Part shown: one piece after another, positions 15,456 through 25,266 of the stretch
Layout of the letters: every line of letters begins with the position of its first letter
How positions within the stretch are numbered: position 1 is the first letter of the stretch
NCBI GenBank assembly: GCA_963847235.1
Contig: CAWJYU010000004.1
Location: 372,001-436,000, forward strand
DNA: 64,000 nt
Source of the DNA: JACDAN01 sp963847235
Lineage (GTDB): Bacteria; Actinomycetota; Thermoleophilia; Gaiellales; Gaiellaceae
Reading direction: 5' to 3'
Program-made: the position numbers and the translations under genes
The notes under the pieces: model-generated
Databases searched by the model: none
The model's input: the letters and a program-made list of their open reading frames with translations, nothing else
What the model was told of the DNA's origin: nothing

Positions 15456-15971
15456 GTGCTCGGAGCCCGGCGGTCGCTCGCGGCAACGGCCGGACAGTGG
15501 GCCGCGCTCGCCGCTGTCGCGCTGTCCGCGATCGCCGCCGACCAGCTGACGAAGTGGATCGTCTCGAACGAGCTTGCGCTCGGCGAGGAGGTCGACGTCG
15601 TCGGCCCGCTCTCGATCCACCACGTCCAGAACTCGGGCATCGCGTTCGGCCTCTTCGCCACCGCCACGCCGGTCGTGATCGTGCTGACCGGGATCGCGGT
15701 GGCGTGGATGCTCGTGTTCTTCGCGCGGTCCGGCGGGCGGCATCCAATCCTCCCGGTGGCGCTCGGCTTCCTGCTGGGCGGCAGCGTCTCGAATCTGATC
15801 GACCGTGTCCGCCTCGGCCACGTCACCGACTTCCTGGACTTCCGCTACTGGCCGGCCTTCAACCTGGCCGACAGCTTCATCGTCGCCGGTGTCGGCATCC
15901 TGATCGCCGCGCTGCTCCTCGCCGACCGGGAGCCGCGCCGGCACGCTCCTGGCTCGAGTCACCGTTCCTGA
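15456..15971 (+). CDS. lspA: lipoprotein signal peptidase LspA
   Basis: LspA cleaves the signal peptide of prolipoproteins after lipidation. About 171 residues with four hydrophobic segments. The catalytic aspartates are in SNLIDRVRLG and in FNLADSFIVAG, and the NSGIAFGLF motif is present. The start GTG 15456 is the first usable start in frame after the DksA-like stop and leaves a short N-terminus before the first membrane span. The 3' end overlaps the start of rluD by about 20 bases. A predicted lipoprotein substrate occurs in this window at 677-1012. Confidence 0.85.
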   Translation: MLGARRSLAATAGQWAALAAVALSAIAADQLTKWIVSNELALGEEVDVVGPLSIHHVQNSGIAFGLFATATPVVIVLTGIAVAWMLVFFARSGGRHPILPVALGFLLGGSVSNLIDRVRLGHVTDFLDFRYWPAFNLADSFIVAGVGILIAALLLADREPRRHAPGSSHRS

Positions 15972-16838
15972 CTCGGCGGCCGGGCTCCGGCTCGACCGCT
16001 TCCTTGCCGGGCTGCCCGAAGTTGGCTCCCGCGCGGTCGCCGAGCGCCTGCTCGAGGGCGGCAGCGTCGTCGTGGACGGGGAGCAGGCGCCGAAGAGCCG
16101 CCGGCTCCAGGGCGGAGAGGACGTCGAGTTCGAGCCGGATCGGGGCCCGTAGCGACTAAGCTCGCCCCCGAAGAGATCGAGCTGCGGGTCGCGCACGAGG
16201 ACGAGCACCTGCTCGTCGTCGACAAGCCGGCCGGCGTCGTCGTCCACCCCTCGCCGGGTCACAGGACCGGCACCCTCGTGCACGGCGTTCTGGCCCATGG
16301 CGCGGCGGGCGGCGACGAGGAGCGGCCCGGGATCGTCCACCGGCTCGACCGCGACACCTCGGGCCTGCTGGTGGTCGCGCGGTCGGACGAGTCCTACGAG
16401 CGTCTGAAGGAGCTCGTCAAGGCCCATGGGCTCGAGCGGACCTACACGGCGCTCGTCCGAGGCCGGCCGCGGTCGAGGAAGGGCAGGATCGAGGCGCCGA
16501 TCGGCCGCGATCGCCGCGATCCGACGCGCCAGTCGCTGAATACCGACAGGCCGCGCGAGGCGGTCACGCATTTCGAGCTCCTGGAGCTGCTCGCCCAGCA
16601 CGCGCTCCTCCGCGTCGACCTGGAGACCGGCAGGACGCACCAGATCCGAGTCCACCTCGGCGCGATCGGGCTTCCGGTGGTCGGGGACCCGGTCTACGGA
16701 GCGCCGGATCCGGCTCTTGGCCGCCAGTTCCTCCATGCGACGCGCCTGTCGTTCGAGCATCCCTTCACCGGCGAGCGGCTCGAGGTCGAGTCGCCGCTTC
16801 CCGGCGAGCTCCAGCGGTATCTGGACGACCTCGGCTAG
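15949..16838 (+). CDS. rluD: RluD-family 23S rRNA pseudouridine synthase, with one frameshift
   Basis: An S4 RNA-binding domain (ARVTVPDSAAGLRLDRFLAG to VEFEPDRGP) is in one frame, and the catalytic domain is in another: LLVVDKPAGVVVHPSPGH, then PGIVHRLDRDTSGLLVVAR with the catalytic Asp, and the RTHQIRVHL motif. The first frame ends at a TAG at 16150; a missing base in the GGGGCCC run at 16142-16148 would join them to 296 residues, the normal size. A TGA at 15901 closes the S4 frame upstream, and no ATG, GTG or TTG lies before the conserved region, so CTG 15949 is the only candidate start. The homopolymer context favours a sequence error over true inactivation. Confidence 0.75.
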
Positions 16839-16959
16839 AATCCGCGCGTTCTGTACCCGACCCGGCGAGCTCGGGGCGTGGTCGGTGCCGGCGAGTTGTC
16901 GCCGGTTCCACGTCTCTCCCACCGGCAGTAGCACCGTCAACCAACCAAGGGGGATCATC
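16836..16959 (+). promoter_or_regulatory. rpsB promoter (-10 TAGAAT) and 5' leader with hairpin
   Basis: TAGAAT at 16836-16841 starts with the rluD stop codon. The leader of more than 100 nt holds a perfect hairpin, CCGGCGA (16888-16894), GTTG loop, TCGCCGG (16899-16905), and ends in AAGGGGG, the Shine-Dalgarno of rpsB. S2 leaders are autoregulated in several bacteria, so this hairpin is a candidate site, by inference only. Confidence 0.45.
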
Positions 16960-17991
16960 TTGCCCGCTGTCTCGATGCGAGAGTTGCTGGAGGCCGGCGT
17001 CCATTTCGGCCACCAGACGCGCCGGTGGAACCCGAAGATGCGCCGTTTCATCTTCACGGAGCGCGGCGGCATCTACATCATCGACCTGCAGAAGACGTCC
17101 GACCTGCTCGAGCAGGCATGCGACTTCGTCCGCGACCTGTCCGCCAAGGGCGGCACGGTCCTGTTCGTCGGCACGAAGAAACAGGCCCAGGACGCCGTCG
17201 AGGAGACGGCCAAGCGGGTCGGTATGCCGTACGTCAACCACCGCTGGCTCGGCGGGCTGATCACGAACTGGCGCACGATGTCGAGCCGCATCGAGCGGCT
17301 CCACGAGCTTCGGCGCCTCAACGAGGAGGACCAGCTCGAGCTGCTGCCGGCCAAGGAGCGCCTCACGATGCTCGGCGAGCTCGAGAAGCTCGAGGCGAAC
17401 CTCGGCGGCGTCGCCGACCTCAAGCGCCAGCCGGATGCGCTGTTCGTCCTCGACCTGCGCAAGGAGCAGATCGCCGTCCGCGAGGGGCGGCGGCTCGGCC
17501 TCCCGATCATCGGCCTCGTGGACACGAACTGCGACCCCGATGAGGTCGACCTCGTGATCCCGGGCAACGACGACGCGATCCGCTCGTGCGGGCTCATCGT
17601 GCGGGCGATCGGCGACGCGATCGAGGCGGGGAAGCAGGGCGTGACCGAGCAGGAGTTCGAGCAGAACGGCCAGCGCGAAGCCGCCGTGGAGACAGCGCCG
17701 GAGCCGGAGCCGCCAGCCGCCGTGGAGACAGCGCCGGAGCCGGAGCCGCCAGCCGCCGCGGAAACAGCGCCGGAGCCGGAGCCGCCCGCCGCCGCGGACA
17801 CACAGCCGGAGCCGCCCGCAGCCGCGGACACACAGCCGGAGCCGCCCGCCGCCGACGAGACGCCCGTCGAGCACGAGCCGATGGCGCAGGCGGAAAGTGC
17901 CGCAGAGACCGAGGCCGCGGAAAGGACAGAGACCACAGAGGCCACAGAGGCCACAGAGGATGCACCAGCCCAGGAGGGGGAGGGCCAGTGA
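16960..17991 (+). CDS. rpsB: 30S ribosomal protein S2 with repetitive acidic C-terminal extension
   Basis: The first 245 or so residues are a standard S2: MRELLEAGVHFGHQTRRWNP, GIYIIDLQKT, GTKKQAQDAV, PYVNHRWLGGLITNW and LPIIGLVDTNCDPDEVD. About 100 further residues form a low-complexity tail of Glu, Pro and Ala repeats ending TEDAPAQEGEGQ. TTG 16960 is chosen over ATG 16975 because AAGGGGG sits 7 bases upstream. S2 is needed for S1 binding and small-subunit assembly. The gene opens the rpsB-tsf-pyrH-frr unit and overlaps tsf by GTGA. Confidence 0.95.
   Translation: MPAVSMRELLEAGVHFGHQTRRWNPKMRRFIFTERGGIYIIDLQKTSDLLEQACDFVRDLSAKGGTVLFVGTKKQAQDAVEETAKRVGMPYVNHRWLGGLITNWRTMSSRIERLHELRRLNEEDQLELLPAKERLTMLGELEKLEANLGGVADLKRQPDALFVLDLRKEQIAVREGRRLGLPIIGLVDTNCDPDEVDLVIPGNDDAIRSCGLIVRAIGDAIEAGKQGVTEQEFEQNGQREAAVETAPEPEPPAAVETAPEPEPPAAAETAPEPEPPAAADTQPEPPAAADTQPEPPAADETPVEHEPMAQAESAAETEAAERTETTEATEATEDAPAQEGEGQ
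17680..17847 (+). repeat. tandem repeats inside the rpsB tail
   Basis: Three 36-nt units (17680, 17716, 17752) coding A-A-V/A-E-T-A-P-E-P-E-P-P are followed by two 30-nt units (17788, 17818) coding A-A-A-D-T-Q-P-E-P-P. The first two 36-mers are identical. Such repeats change copy number easily by slippage. Confidence 0.85.
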
Positions 17992-18782
17992 GCACGACCG
18001 AGATTCCAGCCGGGCTCGTCAAGCAGCTCCGCGAGGAGACGGGCGCCGGGATGATGGACTGCAAGCGCGCCCTGCAGGAGACAGGCGGGGACGTCGAGGC
18101 CGCCAAGCGGCTCCTGCGCGAGCGCGGGATGGCCGAGGCCGGCAAGCGCGCCGGCCGCGAGACGACCGAAGGCATCGTCCTCTCGCGCGTCGGTGACGAC
18201 CGCGGCACGCTGGTCGCCGTCGGCAGCGAGACCGAGCCGGTGTCCAAGAACGAGGCGTTCCTCGACTTCGCCCAGAAGCTGCTGGAAACCGTCGACCAGG
18301 ACGGGCCCGAGGCCGTCGAGGAGCTGGAGGACGACCGCGTAGAGCTCGTGGGCAAGATCGGCGAGAACATCGCGATCCGCGGTGCGACGAGGTTCGAGGG
18401 TGACGAGACGATCGCCGCCTACGTCCACCCACCGGCGAACAAGATCGGCGTGCTCGTGAAGATCCGCGGCTCGGCGGAGCTCGCGAAGGAGCTCGCGATG
18501 CACATCTCCTTCGCCGCGCCGAGATACCGGAGCCGCGACGAGGTCCCGGCCGAGGAGATCGACGCCGAGCAGGCGATCTACGAGAACTCCGACGAGGTGC
18601 AGTCGAAGCCGGAGCAGGTGCGGCCGAACATCGTCGAGGGCATGCTCCGCAAGCGCTTCTTCGCGCAGACGGTGCTGCTCGACCAGGAGTGGATCCACGA
18701 GAGCGGCAAGACCGTGGAGAAGGTGCTCCAGGAGCAGGACGCCGAGGTGCTCGACTTCGCGCGCTACGCCCTTGCAGGCTAA
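17988..18782 (+). CDS. tsf: translation elongation factor Ts
   Basis: EF-Ts exchanges GDP for GTP on EF-Tu. The 264-residue product has the N-terminal UBA-like domain with the conserved LREETGAGMMDCKRAL motif and ALQETGGDVEAAKRLLRERG, then the core dimerisation and EF-Tu-binding region (GSETEPVSKNEAFLDFA, YVHPPANKIGVLVKI, MHISFAAPRY). GTG 17988 overlaps the rpsB stop and is preceded by AGGAGGGGGAGGG, a strong ribosome binding site. Next is pyrH, 39 bases downstream. Confidence 0.95.
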   Translation: MSTTEIPAGLVKQLREETGAGMMDCKRALQETGGDVEAAKRLLRERGMAEAGKRAGRETTEGIVLSRVGDDRGTLVAVGSETEPVSKNEAFLDFAQKLLETVDQDGPEAVEELEDDRVELVGKIGENIAIRGATRFEGDETIAAYVHPPANKIGVLVKIRGSAELAKELAMHISFAAPRYRSRDEVPAEEIDAEQAIYENSDEVQSKPEQVRPNIVEGMLRKRFFAQTVLLDQEWIHESGKTVEKVLQEQDAEVLDFARYALAG

Positions 18783-18821
18783 GTGGAGCTCCTCCCGCGA
18801 TGAAGCACGAGTCGTCGCAGA

Positions 18822-19577
18822 ATGAGCTCTGAGTCCAACGGCAACCGGCCGATCTTCGGCCGGGTGCTGCTGAAGCTCTCCGGCGAGGCGCTGATGGGCG
18901 AGCAGGAGTACGGCATCGACCTCCACGAGGTCGAGCGCATCGCGCGCGAGATCGAAGAGGTCCACGAGCAGGGCGTCCAGATCGCGATCGTGGTCGGCGC
19001 AGGGAACATCTACCGCGGGATGACCGCGGCGGCCGACGGCATGGACCGGGCGACCGCGGACTACGCCGGCATGCTCGCGACCGTCCTGAACGCGCTGACG
19101 CTCCAGGACGTCCTCGAGCAGCAGGGGATGCACACGCGGGTGCTGTCCGCGATTCACGTGTCGGAGGTCGCCGAGCCGTACATCCGCCGGCGAGCGATCC
19201 GGCATCTCGAGAAGGGCCGTGTGGTCATCTTCGCGGCCGGCACCGGCAACCCGTTCTTCACCACCGACACGGCCGCCGCGCTGCGCGCGCTCGAGATCGG
19301 GGCGGACGCGATCCTGATGGGCAAGCACGCGGTCGAGGGCGTCTACGACGGCGATCCGCGCGAGGAGCAGGGCGCCGAGTTCCTTCCTGAGCTGACGCAT
19401 CTCCAGGCGATCGAACGGGGCCTGCGCGTGATGGACACGACGGCGCTGTCCCTGTGCATGGACAATGCGCTTCCGATCTACGTCTTCGCGCTCGCCGAGG
19501 GCAACATCCGGCGGGTCGCGCTCGGGGAGCGCGTCGGCACGATCATCTCGACACCGACGACCGGAGCCACCACATGA
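18822..19577 (+). CDS. pyrH: uridylate kinase
   Basis: PyrH phosphorylates UMP to UDP and is allosterically regulated by GTP and UTP. The 251-residue product has VLLKLSGEALMGEQEYGID, IVVGAGNIYRGM, DYAGMLATVLNAL, GTGNPFFTTDTAAALRA and VEGVYDGDP, all standard for the bacterial hexameric enzyme. The N-terminal ten residues (SSESNGNRPI) are an extension before the first strand. The stop overlaps the frr start by ATGA. Confidence 0.95.
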   Translation: MSSESNGNRPIFGRVLLKLSGEALMGEQEYGIDLHEVERIAREIEEVHEQGVQIAIVVGAGNIYRGMTAAADGMDRATADYAGMLATVLNALTLQDVLEQQGMHTRVLSAIHVSEVAEPYIRRRAIRHLEKGRVVIFAAGTGNPFFTTDTAAALRALEIGADAILMGKHAVEGVYDGDPREEQGAEFLPELTHLQAIERGLRVMDTTALSLCMDNALPIYVFALAEGNIRRVALGERVGTIISTPTTGATT

Positions 19578-20122
19578 TCGACGACCTCATCAGGGATGCC
19601 ACGACCAGGATGGACAAGTCCGTCGAGGCGACGCACAACGAGCTGAACACGATCCGCACGGGCCGGGCGTCGGCGGCGCTGCTCGACCGCGTGACGGTCG
19701 ACTACTACGGCCAGCAGACGCCGCTGAACCAGCTGGCGACGCTGAACGTCCCCGAGCCGCGCCTCCTCACCGTGCAGCCGTTCGATCCAAGCTCGCTCGG
19801 GTCGATCGAGCGCGCGATCCAGGAGTCCGATCTCGGGCTCAACCCGTCGAACGACGGGAAGATCATCCGCCTGCCGATCCCGCAGCTGACCGAGGAGCGC
19901 CGCCTGGAGCTCGTGAAGGTCGCGCGTCAGGTTGCGGAGGAAGGACGGGTGGCCGTGCGGAACGTTCGTCGTGACGTGATCCACCACCTCAAGGAAGAGC
20001 AGAGCGTCGGCGCCGACGAGGAGCACCGGGCGGAGGACCGCGTCCAGAAGCTCACGGACGAGCACGTTCAGCGGATCGACGAGCTGCTGAAGCGCAAGGA
20101 AGCCGAGATCACGGAAGTCTGA
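19574..20122 (+). CDS. frr: ribosome recycling factor
   Basis: RRF splits post-termination ribosomes with EF-G. The 182-residue protein has the full two-domain pattern: HNELNTIRTGRASAALLDRV, YYGQQTPLNQLA, GLNPSNDGKIIRLPIPQLTEERR and the C-terminal helix VQKLTDEHVQRIDELLKRKEAEI. Translation is coupled to pyrH by a 4-base overlap. A long hairpin repeat begins right after the stop. Confidence 0.95.
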   Translation: MIDDLIRDATTRMDKSVEATHNELNTIRTGRASAALLDRVTVDYYGQQTPLNQLATLNVPEPRLLTVQPFDPSSLGSIERAIQESDLGLNPSNDGKIIRLPIPQLTEERRLELVKVARQVAEEGRVAVRNVRRDVIHHLKEEQSVGADEEHRAEDRVQKLTDEHVQRIDELLKRKEAEITEV

Positions 20123-20283
20123 GAGTTCGTTCCGGGATGCTGCTCCTTGCCAGGGTGCGATGGGTGGATGCCAGGCCCGGACGCAGGGCGCGTTCATATC
20201 CCCTGGATATGGGCGCAACCGAGGACGACGCCTGGCGCCGCACAGCGCGGCCTGGCGAGTCAGCTTCATTCCGGAACGAGCTC
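20123..20283. repeat. 161-bp long-hairpin repeat (copy A)
   Basis: Nested inverted repeats fill nearly the whole frr-uppS gap: outer arms GAGTTCGTTCCGGGATG (20123-20139) and CATTCCGGAACGAGCTC (20267-20283), then CCAGG/CCTGG, GCCAGGC/GCCTGGC and a central CATATCC-CCT-GGATATG. The inner 113 bp (20151-20263) are about 80% identical to 61717-61828. Neither copy codes a plausible protein. It could be a structured RNA, a MITE-like element or a REP-type element. Confidence 0.75.
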
Positions 20284-20292
20284 TAGGGACGC

Positions 20293-21030
20293 GTGGGCCT
20301 TCTCGCGCGCCTGCGGCGCCGGCCTGAGATCCCGCGCGAGCCTGCGGAGATCCCGCGGTCCGTCGCGATCATCATGGACGGGAACTCGCGCTGGGCCACC
20401 GAGCACGGCCTGATGGTCGCCGACGGGCATCGCGAGGGCACGCGCGCGCTTCGACGAACGGTGGAGGCGGCGATCGACGTCGGAATCGAGTCGCTGACCG
20501 TGTACGCGTTCTCCACGGAGAACTGGCTGCGTCCGCCCTCGGAAGTCGACGCGCTGATGGAGATCTTCGGCGAGACGATCCAGCGTGAGCTGCCCGACCT
20601 GGCCGAGCAAGGCGTCCGTACGCGCTTCGTCGGGCGCCGCGACCGCGTCTCGCCGGAGCTCCAGACGCAGATGGCCGACCTCGAGGACGAGACGGCCCAC
20701 CGCGACCGCCTCAACCTGTGGATCGCGTTCGACTACGGCGGGCGGTCGGAGCTCGCCGAGGCGGCGAAGCGGATCGTCGAGGCGGGCCTCGGTGCCGACG
20801 AGATCGACGAGCAGGTCTTCAGCAAGTACCTGTACGCGCCTGAGCTCCCGGACCCGGATCTCTTGATCCGCACCTCGGGCGAGCTCCGGATCTCGAACTT
20901 CCTGCTCTGGCAGCTCGCGTACTCGGAGCTCGTCTTCACCGAGCGCCGCTGGCCCGAGTTCGGCCCCGACGATCTCCGCGCCGCGGTGGACGAGTACTCC
21001 GAGCGCCAGCGCCGGTTCGGCGGGCGATGA
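20293..21030 (+). CDS. uppS: undecaprenyl diphosphate synthase (cis-prenyltransferase)
   Basis: UppS condenses isopentenyl units onto farnesyl-PP to make the C55 carrier for peptidoglycan. The 245-residue product has VAIIMDGNSRWATEHG with the catalytic Asp, GHREGTRALRRTVEAA, LTVYAFSTENWLRP, FVGRRDRVSPEL and the C-terminal DLLIRTSGELRISNFLLWQ and FTERRWPEF. The start is GTG 20293, ten bases after the hairpin repeat. The stop overlaps cdsA by ATGA. Confidence 0.95.
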   Translation: MGLLARLRRRPEIPREPAEIPRSVAIIMDGNSRWATEHGLMVADGHREGTRALRRTVEAAIDVGIESLTVYAFSTENWLRPPSEVDALMEIFGETIQRELPDLAEQGVRTRFVGRRDRVSPELQTQMADLEDETAHRDRLNLWIAFDYGGRSELAEAAKRIVEAGLGADEIDEQVFSKYLYAPELPDPDLLIRTSGELRISNFLLWQLAYSELVFTERRWPEFGPDDLRAAVDEYSERQRRFGGR

Positions 21031-21818
21031 CGGCGCTCGTCTCGCGGCTGCTCGTGGCAGCCGCGCTCCTGCCGGTCGTCTTCCTCCTGATCTGGGCGGG
21101 CGGCTGGTGGATCGTCGGCCTGGCCGTGGTCGCCGCCATGGTCGCACTCCACGAGCTGTACCTGATGACGCGGGAGTTCCGGCCGGTGCTGCTCGCAGGC
21201 TACGCGGGGACACTGGCGACGCTGATCGGGGCGGCGTGGGGGCCGGAGTGGGCGCTCGCCGGGTTCTTCTCGACGCTGCCGCTCGTCTTCCTGTTCAAGG
21301 CGGCAGCCGGCGCGATGCCGACGACCGCGTCGGTTGCGGTGACCGTTCTCGGCTCGGCCTGGATCGGGCTCGGCCTCGCGCATCTCGTGCTCCTTCGCGA
21401 GCTGCCCGAGCACGGTGTCCTCGTGATCTTCACTGTCGTCCTGACCGTCTTCGCGTCCGATACTGCGGCGTTTGCGGCCGGCCGGGTGATCGGGAGGCAC
21501 AAGATGGCGCCGCAGACGTCACCGGGGAAGACATGGGAGGGCTTCGCGGGCGGAACGATCGTGGCGGTGCTGGTCCCGTTCTTCGCGCTCTACGAGGAGG
21601 AGTTCCTGACAGTTCCCGAGTCGCTGGCCCTCGGAGCCGTCATCGCGGTCGCGGGCCCGGTCGGCGACCTCTTCGAATCGGCTCTGAAGCGCGACGCCGG
21701 CGTGAAGGACAGCGGCCGCCTCCTGCTCGGCCACGGCGGCGTGCTCGACCGGCTGGATGCGTTCCTGTTCACCGGTGTCGCGGCGTACTACTTGCTGAAA
21801 GCGTTCGGCGCGGCATGA
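21027..21818 (+). CDS. cdsA: phosphatidate cytidylyltransferase
   Basis: CdsA makes CDP-diacylglycerol from phosphatidate and CTP, feeding PgsA (at 31699 here). The 263-residue protein has about seven membrane spans and the family signature near the C-terminus, GPVGDLFESALKRDAGVKDS followed by LLLGHGGVLDRLDAFLF, with the Asp residues that bind metal. It is coupled to uppS and followed by dxr after 7 bases, the standard order. Confidence 0.93.
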   Translation: MTALVSRLLVAAALLPVVFLLIWAGGWWIVGLAVVAAMVALHELYLMTREFRPVLLAGYAGTLATLIGAAWGPEWALAGFFSTLPLVFLFKAAAGAMPTTASVAVTVLGSAWIGLGLAHLVLLRELPEHGVLVIFTVVLTVFASDTAAFAAGRVIGRHKMAPQTSPGKTWEGFAGGTIVAVLVPFFALYEEEFLTVPESLALGAVIAVAGPVGDLFESALKRDAGVKDSGRLLLGHGGVLDRLDAFLFTGVAAYYLLKAFGAA

Positions 21819-21825
21819 TGAGTCG

Positions 21826-22887
21826 ATGAAGCGCGTCGCGATTCTCGGGGCCTCGGGCTCGATCGGCCGCCAGGCGCGGGACGTGATCGAGCGGCATCCC
21901 GACCTCGAGCTCGTCGCCGCCTCGTCGGGCTCACAGCCGCTGGACGGCGTCGCGCCGCTGACCCAGGTCGGCGGCGATCCGGTGGAGCTGCTCGAGCAGG
22001 CCGAACCCGATGTCGTCCTCAACGCCGTCGTCGGGTTCGCCGGGGTGCAAGCCACGCTCTGGACGCTGGAGCGCGGGATCGACCTCGCGCTGGCGAACAA
22101 AGAGAGCCTGGTCGCGGCCGGGGAGCTCGCGCTGAGCGCGTGGGAGCGGGGTGGAGGCCGTCTCCTGCCCGTGGACAGCGAGCACTCGGCGCTCCACCAG
22201 TGCCTCCAGGGCCGCCGACCCGAGACGATGGACTCGGTCGTGCTCACTGCTTCGGGCGGGCCGTTCCGCGGCCGCAACCGATCGGAGCTGGAGGACGTAA
22301 CACCCGACGATGCGCTCGCTCACCCCACCTGGAACATGGGCCCGAAGATCACGATCGACTCGGCGACGCTCGCGAACAAGGGCCTCGAGGTCCTCGAAGC
22401 GCACTTCCTCTTCGGCCTGCCGTACGAGCGCATCGAGGTCGTGATCCAGCCGACGTCCGTCGTCCACGCAATGATCCGTTTCCGCGACGGCGCGGCGCTC
22501 GCGCACGTCGGCTACCCGGACATGCGCGTGCCGATCTCCTACGCGCTCACCTTCCCGGATCGCTCGGCGGTCGACGTCCCACAGCTCGACTTCGCGTCCG
22601 GTCTCGTGCTCGAGTTCGAGCCCGTGGACGAGGAGACGTTCCCGATGCTCGGTCTCGCGCGGACCGCCGGAGAGCGGGGAGGGACGTACCCGTGCGCGTT
22701 CAACGCAGCGAACGAGGTCGCGGTTGCCGCCTTCCTCGCGGGGCGGTTGCCGTTCCTCGGCATCGCGGAGGTGACCGAGCGCACGCTCGATGCCGTGGAC
22801 GGGTCGCCCGCCGCCGACCTCGAGAAGCTCCAGGCGGCCGATGCCGATGCGCGTCGACTCGCCGAGCAGGCACTGGTGACGGCGTGA
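21826..22887 (+). CDS. dxr: 1-deoxy-D-xylulose 5-phosphate reductoisomerase
   Basis: Dxr converts DXP to MEP with NADPH in isoprenoid synthesis. The 353-residue product has the nucleotide motif ILGASGSIGRQARDV, then LALANKESLVAAGE, the metal site LPVDSEHSALHQCL, the flexible loop HPTWNMGPKITIDSATLANK and GLEVLEAHFLFGLPY. It is a little shorter than the usual 380-400 residues. The stop overlaps rseP by GTGA. Together with ispG, 1.2 kb downstream, it supplies precursors for UppS. Confidence 0.95.
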   Translation: MKRVAILGASGSIGRQARDVIERHPDLELVAASSGSQPLDGVAPLTQVGGDPVELLEQAEPDVVLNAVVGFAGVQATLWTLERGIDLALANKESLVAAGELALSAWERGGGRLLPVDSEHSALHQCLQGRRPETMDSVVLTASGGPFRGRNRSELEDVTPDDALAHPTWNMGPKITIDSATLANKGLEVLEAHFLFGLPYERIEVVIQPTSVVHAMIRFRDGAALAHVGYPDMRVPISYALTFPDRSAVDVPQLDFASGLVLEFEPVDEETFPMLGLARTAGERGGTYPCAFNAANEVAVAAFLAGRLPFLGIAEVTERTLDAVDGSPAADLEKLQAADADARRLAEQALVTA

Positions 22888-24119
22888 ACAGCCTGATCGC
22901 CATCCTCGGCCTCGCCTTCCTCGTCCTGCTCCACGAGGCCGGCCATTTCTTCACCGCTCTCGCCGTAGGCATGCGGCCGCGCAAGTTCTACATCGGCTTC
23001 CCGCCGGCGATCGCAAAGACGCGGCGCGGCGGGATCGAGTACGGCATCGGCGCGATCCCGCTCGGCGGCTTCGTGAAGATCCCCGGCATGCACCGCCCGG
23101 CGCCGTCCGAGGTGGACGCGCACTTCGGCCGCGCGATCCAGGAGGCGCCGCAGCTGATCGGTCCGGCCGAGCGCCTCAAGCGCCTGCTCGCGGAAGGTGA
23201 CTTCGACGGTGCGGCAGGTGCGCTCACGGCGCTGGAGCGCACCGCGGCGGACACCGATCTCTCGCCGGCCGCTCGTAAGGGGATGGAGCGGGGGATCACG
23301 GAGATCATCGACGAGCTCGGCCTGGACGCCTACTGGCGCCAGCGCACCTGGAAGAAGATCGCAGTCATCGGCGCCGGCCCGGGAATCAACCTGGTCTTCG
23401 CCATCCTGATGTTCGCCCTCCTGCTCGTTCTCGGCCCCGGCCGGGCCACGACGACGGTCGACGAGATCGAGCGCGAGATCAGGCCGGGCCAGCAGACGCC
23501 GGCCGCGCAGATCGGCCTGCGGCCCGGTGACCGCATCGTCGCCATCAACGGGACTCAGGTGGACGCGGCGAAGATGTTCGAGCTCATCGTCGAGTCCGAG
23601 GGCAGGCCGATCCGGGTTGCCGTCGAGCGCGGCGGCCGCCGGGTCGTCCTCGACCCGGTGCGACCGTTCGAGGACACCGACGGCGCGTACCGCATCGGCT
23701 TCCGGCCCGCATTCGAGGATCTTCCCTTCCTGACGGCGGTGGGAGAGTCGTTCCGGCTCACCTGGGTGATCACGAAGGAGATCGGCGGCACGCTCAGCCG
23801 GCTGGTCCGCGGCTCCGGTCGTGAGGAGATCTCGAGCCCGATCGGGATCGTCCGCGGCTCGTCCGACGCCCTCGACCGCGGGTGGGAGACCTACCTCTGG
23901 GTGCTGGGGCTCATCAGCCTGTCCCTGGCACTCCTCAACCTCCTCCCGCTGCTGCCCCTGGACGGCGGTCACATCGCGTTCTCGATCATCGAAGGCGTCC
24001 GCGGTCGCTCGGTCGGCAGGGAGGTCTACGAGCGGGTCTCGGTGGTGGGGATCGCGGTCGTCCTGCTGCTGTTCTTCGTCGGGCTGTCGAACGACATCGG
24101 CGGGAGATCGGGTGGCTAG
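22884..24119 (+). CDS. rseP: site-2 protease RseP-like zinc metalloprotease
   Basis: The 411-residue membrane protease has the active-site LLHEAGHFF near residue 13 in the first span, a PDZ domain at about residues 200-270 (PAAQIGLRPGDRIVAINGTQV) and the C-terminal LLPLLPLDGGHIAFSIIEG with the third zinc ligand. It performs intramembrane cleavage of anti-sigma factors or signal peptides. Between the first span and the second is an insertion of roughly 60 helical residues (RLKRLLAEGDFDGAAGAL) that is not usual in proteobacterial RseP. The TAG stop forms the start of the ispG -10 element. Confidence 0.9.
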   Translation: MNSLIAILGLAFLVLLHEAGHFFTALAVGMRPRKFYIGFPPAIAKTRRGGIEYGIGAIPLGGFVKIPGMHRPAPSEVDAHFGRAIQEAPQLIGPAERLKRLLAEGDFDGAAGALTALERTAADTDLSPAARKGMERGITEIIDELGLDAYWRQRTWKKIAVIGAGPGINLVFAILMFALLLVLGPGRATTTVDEIEREIRPGQQTPAAQIGLRPGDRIVAINGTQVDAAKMFELIVESEGRPIRVAVERGGRRVVLDPVRPFEDTDGAYRIGFRPAFEDLPFLTAVGESFRLTWVITKEIGGTLSRLVRGSGREEISSPIGIVRGSSDALDRGWETYLWVLGLISLSLALLNLLPLLPLDGGHIAFSIIEGVRGRSVGREVYERVSVVGIAVVLLLFFVGLSNDIGGRSGG

Positions 24120-24122
24120 ACT
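24117..24122 (+). promoter_or_regulatory. -10 hexamer TAGACT overlapping the rseP stop
   Basis: TAGACT shares its first three bases with the rseP stop and ends 6 nt before the ispG GTG, the same geometry as at 14744. It could give ispG a leaderless transcript inside the operon. Confidence 0.5.
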
Positions 24123-24128
24123 CGGATC

Positions 24129-25262
<1,134 letters not shown>

Positions 25263-25266
25263 CCGC

